A stretch of 64,000 nucleotides of DNA. Source: Tethya wilhelma. Taxonomy: Eukaryota > Porifera > Demospongiae > Tethyida > Tethyidae. The notes below the pieces were generated by a model. The model did no database searches, had not been told where the DNA came from, and saw only the letters and a list, made by a program, of their open reading frames with translations. The stretch is from positions 5,007,152 to 5,071,151 of the forward strand of contig CAXIPT010000001.1 in NCBI GenBank assembly GCA_964030475.1. The letters run 5' to 3'. Position numbers and translations under genes: made by a program. Below, in pieces: positions 55,758 through 64,000 of the stretch (its first letter is position 1; each line of letters opens with the position of its first letter).

Positions 55758-57408
55758 ATGGCATACTCAAAGGTTCTGATAGAAATTCATCCTGGAGATG
55801 AATACGTTGCTTCAGTGGATCCAGAATGCTTGCAAGTACTGGTAAGTATTTCCAACCAACTCTTATGTTCGCTCTATCTATAGTTTTATCTGCTCTGTGC
55901 AGACGTATGTGAAGCTGACCAATGTGACTGTGTCCTGCCGTGTGACCACTTCTTACAACACTTGGAGGTTACCAACAGGTGGGAAATGAAGGTGTATTTT
56001 CTGTACAATTTGTTTGATTTGTCTCTCTCTTCCTCTGTAGGAGTGTGCCCTTTACTGAAGCATGGATCTGAAGTAACCATATCGGGTTCAGAAAAAGTGA
56101 TCCACTACCTCAAAACAGAGGTAATGTATGCTATACAGTATAATCAGTCTATAAAGTGGGTGTAATTACGTGAAATGAGTCACTTCTGTATGGCGAGAAC
56201 GTACAGAGCAATACGGAGAAACAGGCAGCTGTCATTTACTTTTGTAAGGCAAAAATAACTAACTCTTGTATCACTTCAAAATACTTCCAATTTTGATGAC
56301 GTTGATTGCACCTACTCTATACATTCATCCAACTAGATAACTTAGTTTGGTGTTATAATGTGTTCTTCGCTCTATACTGTATGTGATGCTGTTTTCATCC
56401 AGCTGGGGTGTAATCTTGATCATCATTTAAAGGACTACCAACTAGCTGAGACTGTGGCCTACGGTTCTCTGTTACGTGACAGATTATTACCAGCTATTGT
56501 AAGTGAACTGACTGTGCTGGCAATCGATCACATACAGCTGCCTGTCTTGTTCCCTACAGTTGCATGCACAGTGGATGGACAGTCAGAACTATGTGAACAT
56601 GACCCGTTCTCTGCACACTAAGCTACTTCAGTTCCCGCTTTCTCTCTTTTACCTCTCGTGGCAACACAAAGTAATCAGACAGTTTCTAATGAGAGGGACT
56701 CCTCCCGAAATGACTCAGGAACAGCGAGGAATGGAGGTATGTACATCACTCCTCATCCTGGTACCTTACGAATCCATCCTCTATTGCAAACAGTTGTTAT
56801 CCAAAGCAGAAAAATGTATTGAGCTGCTGTCAGCTCGTCTTGGAGATAAGGAATACTTCCTGGGTGACAGGTTTGTACAGTGATGCATACAGTGCAGTTT
56901 TGTGTATGGAATGATATAGTGATTGTTATGTTTCAGTCCTTCTTCAGTTGATGCCTGTGTGTTTGGCTACCTGGAGGTCATCCTACAGTGCCCTCTTCCT
57001 AGTAGTAATGTCCTGTACAATAAACTACACACCTGTGTCAATTTGACAAGATTTTGTGAAAGAATTAAGAGAGACTGCTTCCCTGACAAGAAGAACAGTA
57101 AGGCATTCGTGATGCATGCATAAGGCCAAGGCTAGTAAGTCACTCCCAAATTATTACATTATAATTTGTCTTTAATTGCAGGGGCATCCCCCAAGCCTAA
57201 AACTACTATTTCAACACTACCCACTACTCTTTGGAAGGACCCCACTCTCTGGGTGTCGGTGTGTGTGGTTTCCTTGGCACTGGGATTCCAGGCAATGAGA
57301 GTGGGCTTGTTCACACGAATCAACAACTGGTTGAACTCTGATCCACAGAAGAGCATGCAACAAGATACGTTATACATACCACCCAATATCACAAATGCTT
57401 ATTATTGA
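55758..57408 (+). CDS. Metaxin (MTX1/MTX3-like outer mitochondrial membrane import component)
   Basis: Multi-exon, from ATG 55758 to TGA at 57406-57408. It opens MAYSKVLIEIHPGDEYVAS. The thioredoxin-like N-terminal part carries VDPECLQVLTYVKLTNVTV and GVCPLLKHGSEVTISGSEKV. The GST-C-like part has LHAQWMDSQNYVNMTRS, FPLSLFYLSWQHKV, LLSARLGDKEYFLGD and SSVDACVFGYLEVIL. Near the C-terminus WVSVCVVSLALGFQAMRVGL is a membrane anchor, as in metaxin 1/3. Metaxins form part of the SAM complex that inserts beta-barrel proteins. It converges with PREY, 72 bp between stop codons. Confidence 0.92.
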
Positions 57409-57480
57409 TGAACAGCCATGCACCTCAGTTGTAGAGAATAGACATTGTGAAATTATGCAAAATTTAATAAAAACAAACAA

Positions 57481-57803
57481 CTATCTGTCTGTTTCAAGCA
57501 TTCGTCCATCTTGAGGAACAAGGTTTGGTATACCATTCTCCATTATTGGGTAAGCCACACCTAGCTTGTCACAAATGAGTTCATTATTTTCAGCATCAAA
57601 CCTGCATGTAGAAAGTGGTGATCTAGCATGCATGCATGCATACAGTCCACTGGCACATGCAATCACCTCAGTGGCTCTTTAGACAGTGGACATACAAGTA
57701 CTTTGAGTAAATCTGGATGTACAGGATATGATGGTGCATTTCCAGCACTGCGCACTAGTCTTACAGAACTGCCAAAGGCAAAAACTTGTCTGACCAGAGC
57801 CAT
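57481..57803 (-). CDS. PYURF: PREY / PYURF, Trm112-like mitochondrial chaperone
   Basis: Two exons (57803-57667, 57601-57481). It starts MALVRQVFAFGSSVRLVRSA, a mitochondrial-type presequence. The Trm112 fold follows: LLKVLVCPLSKEPLRFDA, then NELICDKLGVAYPI and ENGIPNLVPQDGRML. The single Cys-Pro-Leu and the AYPI..GIPN motif match PREY, which stabilises SAM-dependent methyltransferases of coenzyme Q and complex I assembly. No PIGY frame was noticed downstream. It is divergent from USP10 with about 306 bp between start codons. Confidence 0.9.
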
Positions 57804-58109
57804 CTCAGAGGGCTAGAAGGTCAAAGGTTAATTCTAGGCTCCTGGAGCACGTGAGCTTCTACAACGTGTCTTCAAAATGGCTGTGTGGTAAAGATGGTTC
57901 TTTGTGCAAATTTTAAGCTGGAACTCTTCAGCAAAGCACCTAGCTGGTGACTGTGAAGGCTAACTATAGGTAAGATAATATAGTAATCACTTTTGCAAGT
58001 CAAGACTCAGTAATTCAAACTTTTTATACCCCCTTACCCTTTCTTTCTATGTGTAGGGTTCATCCTGTGTCACCTTTCGAATGTCAAGAGACTTCAGAAA
58101 GGCCTCACT

Positions 58110-60131
58110 ATGGCACTGAGTCATGTAAGCTATAGTTATCATTCAAGCATAGGCTTGTTGCACATTTCTTGGCACAAACATATTCATTCAATCATACCTA
58201 GGCTCAACTGTCCATTATGTACAGATGCTGCAGTATTCAATGTGGTTTTGTGTGAATATTGTTTCGTTTCCTTTGCTTGCAGAAAGTTATGTTTGGCAAC
58301 TTTTCTGAGGATGAAGTTATAAACCTGTACACAAGTGAGACAAAAGATTTGGTGGTAAGCTTTGTAGAGCTGTATGGCAGTGTGTGATGTGTGTCTGTCA
58401 TGTGTTTACTCATATACTCTGTTGGTTTCAGTTTACCTGGCAGGAGCAACTTCATGTCACAGCACCCACAGGTAATTGAAACTGTTTCATTGAAAACCAT
58501 TATTGTGTATATCTCTCATCCACATCTGTTTTCAGGTCAAGTTGTTGGGAAGGCTTCATCTGCAGTAGGCAATGCCCTAGGTGTCCCACCAGGTAACTCT
58601 CCAGGCATCCTGTCTCCCAACATCCCACCCAACCCTCCTTCCACTCCAGTGGAGGAGCTCGGTAGTGAGGGGGACAGAGGTCCCTCCACGAAGTGGAATG
58701 TGAATGCGACTCCCTTCATCCCAACCAATGTCTCTGTCGTACCCTCCTCTAAAGGTAGTGGAAGTCAGAAGCAGCTTGATTATCACTACGTGAGCAGCAA
58801 GCTCGATGGGCTGGCCAATAACAGAACAGAACAAAGAATCAACCACAAGCACTTGAACTCTCAAGTGCAGCACCACCCTGCTAGAGGCCAACCCACGGAT
58901 AGGGTACAGACTGTTGGGCTCTCCACCACTGGCTCCTCCACTGCTAGTGAATTGGGTGTGGCCACGTCACAGGGGCGATCAGATGCTCAAGGTGCTAGAA
59001 CTGACAGTGGTGACTCTTCTGTGACAGAGTCCTGTTCTAGTGTTGTCATTCCAGGTCCAAATAACATGCCTTTGGATGGTTTGAGAACTCATTCCACCGA
59101 GGATGCTCCTTCAATTAAAGTTCAATCTTCTCCTCTCCCATCATCTATTAGCGATCTTCCCACTCATAGTGAACAATCTTCCACAGTGTCATCTGAAGGT
59201 GGAACACCAACTGTCAACCAAACTCAATCAGAACAGTCTAGCAAACAAACTGATGTGTCAAATCAATCACAGGAAACCAAAGAATGCACAAGTCCTCATC
59301 CTTCTTTGCACTCGTCTACACCCTCACACACCATCACACCTTCACCCCCACACACCATCACACCTTCACCCCCACACACCATCACAAGTCAATCCAGTAC
59401 AGATCTCTCCAGCAGTAGAACTATGTCGTGTTCGACACCTAGTGAGGCGTTGAGTCCACAGTCGGTTACCAGCACAGGACAAATACCAACTCCTACCACC
59501 ACCCCCACTACAAACGTCACTCCAGCTGCTCCTAAACCAAAGTCCTGGGCATCTATTGTTGGCCGTAGCTCAAACCCAGCTGCTTCACCGACTGGAGTGT
59601 CAGTCAATCCTAGCACAATAGGTGGACCAGCTAGTCAATCTGGTGGTCCCTCCTCCGCCATTGCTACAAGAGGAGGGGAGGAACAGGGCTCTCAAGAGCT
59701 GCAGGGTCAGGAGACCAACCCTGATGTCTCTAATGCAATACTGAAGAGATTAGGAGGTATGGAATCAACCTGTGATGTACCTTGTGCTGTTAATACTTCA
59801 TTTTTTTCTTTCTGTCTGTGTTTTCCTCTCAGAGAAGCTGAACCAATGGAGCCTGTCTCATGTTCCCCTGCAAATTCAGCCCAGGGGGCTCATCAACCAG
59901 GGAAACTGGTGTTACATGCATGCTGTATCCTTCCATAGTGTGCATGACTTTATAATATTATGTTGGTGTTATATTGTGTTGTTGGTGGAGGTGTGCTGTC
60001 ACAGGCAAGCGTACAAATACACTTTCTTTTCATGTCTTTGTATGCAGTTCACTGACAGCTATAGCAGAACTGTTTGGGCTCTGTCTTTGCTGTGTAATGC
60101 ACTACCTGTTACATTACATCTCAGAGAGCAA

Positions 60132-60165
<34 letters not shown>

Positions 60166-61135
60166 TGTGTACTCAATAAATATATGTATGTGTTGCTACC
60201 TGTTGTATGAAGCACATCATGATCATACTATTCTTGTATGGTGAGTGTTACATTGTTCAAGATCTTTTCTTTGACTTGTTTTCCAATCAACAGCCCCTTC
60301 AAGCTCTTCTCTGCTGTCCCGGGATGTATCACCTCTGCAAGTCTCTAGACCCCTACCCTCCTCTCAGTAAAGACCCATCTCCCACACCAATCACTGACAC
60401 AATGTAACCAGGACACTCACTTAACACAACACTTCTAGTTTACATATTCTCCCTCTCCCTCTCCCTCTCCCTCTCCCCCTCCCTCTCCCTCTCCCTCTCC
60501 CTCTCCCTCTCCCTCCTACTCTCTTTCCCATCCTAGGGCCCAGTTCTTCCATGAGTTCAAGCCTTACCCCAAGACTGGTCAGCCTGCTCCCCCTCTAGGC
60601 CAGGGTGCCAAGAAGAAGCGACCTTCTCAGCGCCCTGAACTTCTCTGCGGTGACCCCTTCANCTCCCTCTCCCTCTCCCTCCTACTCTCTTTCCCATCCT
60701 AGGGCCCAGTTCTTCCATGAGTTCAAGCCTTACCCCAAGACTGGTCAGCCTGCTCCCCCTCTAGGCCAGGGTGCCAAGAAGAAGCGACCTTCTCAGCGCC
60801 CTGAACTTCTCTGCGGTGACCCCTTCAGACCGGTCTATGTCTACGACATGCTGCAAAAGATTAAATCAAATTTATCCTTCAAGGTATGATGTATGTGTGT
60901 TTAGGACTTGCACATTGATGCAATGTAGTGTGATTGTGACATTATTGTGTTGGTGATTGTACATCAGGGTCGGCAAGAAGATGCTGAGGAGTTCCTTGGT
61001 TGTGTGCTGGACAGACTACACATGGAGATGGTCTCAGCCAGGAAGTCTCTGAGAGATGACACAACAGATGAAAGTATGTATAAGAAAATAATTTTGTTAC
61101 TAACATACCACATTTTTTATCTTTTGTTTATGTCA

Positions 61136-61180
<45 letters not shown>

Positions 61181-61859
61181 ACACACACACTCGTGTCAGT
61201 CTCCCCTCCAGCTGAGTCTCCTGGTGATGATGTCCCAGAGGAGGCCAGTGGAGAAGACAAAGATGAAGAGTGGGAACAAGTCGGTCCAAAGAACAAGTCC
61301 ACCATTACCAGACAGGTATTACTAATGTAGATCTATTACTTTACTTGTGGCCTGGGAAGAAAGCTATCAGTTGTGTGTGCTGTCTTGAAAATACATGCTC
61401 TGGTTGTTTCTCTCGTGTTGAGTGTGTAAATCCGACAGCTAGAGCATCCCCTCACAAACCTGGGAGCTGGTTGTTAGTGTCTGCTTGTAATCTGCTCCTT
61501 GCGGAATGTTTGGGTACATTCAAAAGATTCTCACTTGAAAAATCATAACACTAAAGACTTTTGGTTGTATGGTGTCTCCTCCATTGCATACTTCAAACAA
61601 ACAGACATCATTCTCTGAGTCCCCCATCACTGAGATCTTTGGAGGGGAGCTACGCTCTGCTGTCCATCGTCAGGGAGCCAAGGAGTCTGCCACCGTGGAG
61701 CCTTTCTTCTCCCTCCAGCTGGACATACAGGTTAGCAGAGCTCTTCCTTGTGTGTGTCTCACTCACGCCTGGTGCCTATCCTTACAGTCGGAGGAGATAT
61801 GGACAGTCAAAGATGCTCTTGATGCATTAGCAGTCAGGGAAACTGTTCACATGTCAGAG
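58110..61859 (+). CDS. USP10: Ubiquitin carboxyl-terminal hydrolase 10, incomplete at 3' side
   Basis: Eleven exons found (58110-58124, 58283-58354, 58432-58471, 58536-59756, 59833-59924, 60294-60403, 60703-60883, 60968-61073, 61200-61315, 61605-61730, 61788-61859), 717 codons in frame. The N-terminus is MALSHKVMFGNFSEDEVINL, equivalent to human USP10's FGDF motif that docks on G3BP. A long Ser/Thr/Pro-rich region includes the tandem peptide TPSPPHTI and PKSWASIV. The catalytic Cys box is PRGLINQGNWCYMHAPLQAL. GRQEDAEEFLG and DEEWEQVGPKNKS..TRQ follow. The His-box exons are not found before 64000, so the gene must continue. One exon is duplicated beside the n at 60662 (60537-60661 and 60703-60824). 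Confidence 0.92.
60434..60530. repeat. (CTCCCT)n hexanucleotide repeat in a USP10 intron
   Basis: About 95 bp of CTCCCT units lying just upstream of the acceptor CATCCTAG. A short remainder of the same repeat follows the n at 60662. Confidence 0.85.
61138..61190. repeat. (CA)n microsatellite upstream of the USP10 exon 9 acceptor
   Basis: About 50 bp of CA followed by CTCGTGTCAG, the acceptor at 61199. Confidence 0.85.
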
Positions 61860-64000
61860 GTAAGATGATCATTTGAAGTGTGTGCTTTTGACTGCCTTTA
61901 CCGACCAATGTATGATCATAATGCATGACCATTACCTATTCATGAAGTGCAAATGTCTGTAGTTGATTTTTTGTGTGTGTGTGTTTTGTCTATAACAGAA
62001 TTGTGCTCTTTCAGTGTATCTGCTCCTGTTGTGCAGAATGTTTGTTTTTCTAAGCTTGATGTTAACGTGTAATTATTGTAGCAAAGATATTTATTCCAAG
62101 TAGCCTCATTCCCATGCTCCTTTGTGAATTTTTCCTTTGAAATAAGCTTGTGAAACTTCCACATGATCCACTTGTATATTTTTTTCACTGGTAGCATTTT
62201 TGTTCTTGATGGACATGAAGATCGCAAAGGATGAGCCGGGAATGAGGCTTATTTGAGTTCTTTGATCACTTGTTCCAGCAAACTGTAGTGTGCATCTGTC
62301 TCTACAATTATGGAATTTCAAAAAATGGCCATGAGCATGGGTGTAGCCCAGCACTGCTACAGCTTATAGTCAGTCAGCTGTTGTTAATGCATTTGAGGTC
62401 ACTCTTTACAGTTTGTTTACTAACCCTTCTCCTCCTAACAGCCTAAATAGCCTCAGGCCCCTATAATTGTATCATCATTATCCTTATAGCCACATCAACT
62501 ATATAGTCAGCACTCAATGGCTACACAGGAACTCTGATGTGACAGGATATGTTCACACAGAGAGACTACAGGTTGTTTCCAAACTTGGCTCTCCAAAGGA
62601 AATCTAGAGCAGCTGTCTCAACCAGTGTGGTCAACATCACTTTCCTTTTTCCACTTCTGGCCACCCATCAATCATAATAACTCACCACCACCCGAAACCC
62701 CTGCAATAGCACATTCCATTCCAAATTAGCGACCCTAATCGGCGATTGTTGCTCACGCTTGCTTTCCAAAAATGAGCCTCTCTTTGAGTGGGTCTGATGG
62801 GCAACTGGTATGCTCCACAGTGAAAACATCACGCAATGGGCCATTGTTAATTCCCTCTCCAGCAAAAACATTCCTGAAACCCTATGCCTCTCGTGTTGTC
62901 TGTGACTCACTCCTGATGAGGCACTACAATGCCACAGCAAGCCAATCAATTTTTTAAAAAAAATATTATATTAATCTTCATTACCATTTTAATGAACACA
63001 GTTATGTAGAAATGCCTGTAGGAGTGTTCCGAATGCCAACCAGTAGAACATGTGTTTCACGATGTCAGGTTTCATCTGCTAAAGGTACGTCGATTTCTTG
63101 ACGTACTCGTATCGGTTCGATTGGAAATAACTGTATCCACAATTAAATTGTGTTCTTTGTTCTCTCTGAGCCATGCACTGTAAAGGGCCTGATGATGTTA
63201 GGAGAGTGCAATGGCGCCATTTTCTGCTCATTAGGACGTTGTTTTGGGTTGTGGGTCTCTAGTGAAGATATGTATGGCAGTTGTTCCCATACATCGCCTC
63301 GTGCAGTGTCTCACAAGGAAAGATCTTGAGATAGGAGAGTGCTGTAGTATTGTAAGGTTTTACACACTGGGGAATTGCTTTGTGCTCCATGTGTGTGGTG
63401 CTTCATAACCCGTCAATGTTTCCATTATTATTCTCACCTATTGGCTTTCGTTCTCATCCTGTACATACGCTCAAAGAGGTGTATATATCCTGAAGCTACA
63501 TGTTTGCTCCACTCCATTCTAAGAGGGTTTTGTTTCTAGTTCCTGTCTGCATTTGTCATGTTGTTGGGTTTGATGAGGTAGCTCCTTTCATCAGCTACTT
63601 AAGTTAACAAGTAGCTGACATAGGCCATTGAATGTAGTAAACATTACAATGAAAGTGGTGGGGACACATCAAAGACAGCTGCTCCTCTGGCTGATGTAAG
63701 GCAAGACTGCCCACCATCAAATGAGGTGTAGGGCAAACAAATTAAGTGCTCTCCTTTGATGAACAGTTCCCAGGGGGCTCAAGTAAAGAGACCCTTGGTT
63801 ACATCTACTCCTCTAGCTAGCTAATGAAAGCTTCCCAACACATGCCTACAAATAATGGACATGACCTCAGGGTTGTTTGAAGGGACATTCCTCAGAACCA
63901 GTGGAGCGTGCATTAGTGGTCGTGGGAAACTGTGACTGCTCCGTTGTTATGGAAGTGTGCTGTTGCCTGTACACGGTGGTACGGTTGCTAGGGTGCATTG
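61860..64000. other. Presumed USP10 intron or downstream region; nothing recognised
   Basis: 2.1 kb with no exon I can match to the remaining USP10 sequence (LKRF, GHYT, YLLYYR-type motifs) on either strand. No RNA gene or repeat structure was noticed. Confidence 0.4.

Noticed and set aside
1..64000. CRISPR arrays, bacterial operons, integrases, tRNA and rRNA genes
   Set aside because: None seen; introns, eukaryote-only genes and microsatellites show a nuclear animal genome, and regular repeats present are microsatellites or transposon-like.

Overview
The window is a gene-dense stretch of an animal nuclear genome, most likely a marine demosponge. This rests on metazoan orthologues with many short introns, a lineage-specific family of death-effector-domain (DED) proteins, and a Cys-rich multi-pass membrane protein with no obvious bilaterian counterpart. 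I cannot name the species. Eight single n characters (11992, 19554, 34606, 44450, 47424, 49792, 53920, 60662) mark contig joins of unknown size, and several lie beside duplicated sequence. Exon structures were rebuilt by hand from splice sites and conservation. For AMFR, HSBP1, PYROXD1, EIF6, ZCCHC2/14, ZFAND1, WRNIP1 and the USP10 fragment the exon lengths sum to a multiple of three.

Layout. 1-267: 5' part of an ELOVL fatty-acid elongase (-). 538-4300: AMFR/gp78 ubiquitin ligase (+). 4617-5034: HSBP1 (-). 5146-7989: PYROXD1 (+). 8289-9707: EIF6 (-). 10180-20192: a large PX-SAM-CCHC gene of the ZCCHC2/ZCCHC14 family (-). 21100-23763: ZFAND1 (+). 23978-25290: OXNAD1 (-). 25289-39888: WRNIP1 (+), with a 12.4 kb intron. 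40092-41627: intronless arylsulfatase (+). 42411-43647: PABPN1 (-). 43867-45918: Aurora kinase (+). 46224-47734: broken TKL-type kinase (-). 47927-55691: several TYW3 pieces (-), a second partial Aurora and repeats. 55758-57408: metaxin (+). 57481-57803: PREY/PYURF (-). 58110 to at least 61859: USP10 (+), incomplete. 61860-64000: nothing recognisable.

The most unusual region is the single WRNIP1 intron at 26201-38571. It contains five tandem, intronless, minus-strand genes encoding ~440-450 aa proteins with an N-terminal DED and an uncharacterised helical C-terminal region. It also holds one intact plus-strand gene for a ~605 aa multi-pass membrane protein, divergent from the last DED gene. 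The same ~550 bp bidirectional intergenic region, followed by decayed pieces of the membrane-protein 5' end, lies upstream of two other DED genes. The ancestral duplicated unit therefore looks like a divergent DED gene / membrane-protein gene pair. A DED protein paired with a signal-peptide-bearing Cys-rich membrane protein suggests a sponge-specific signalling or immune module; this function is inference.

The 44.6-56 kb region looks like two haplotypes placed end to end. Aurora, TYW3 and the start of metaxin occur twice with near-identical introns, the copies switching at n positions. If so, the real order is Aurora(+) TYW3(-) metaxin(+). One haplotype then carries a >2.4 kb insertion, flanked by a 9 bp direct repeat, in a TYW3 intron, and the TKL kinase between Aurora and TYW3. 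The other genes are mostly housekeeping (ER-associated degradation, ribosome biogenesis, tRNA modification, mRNA polyadenylation, mitochondrial import) and mostly arranged as close divergent or convergent pairs.
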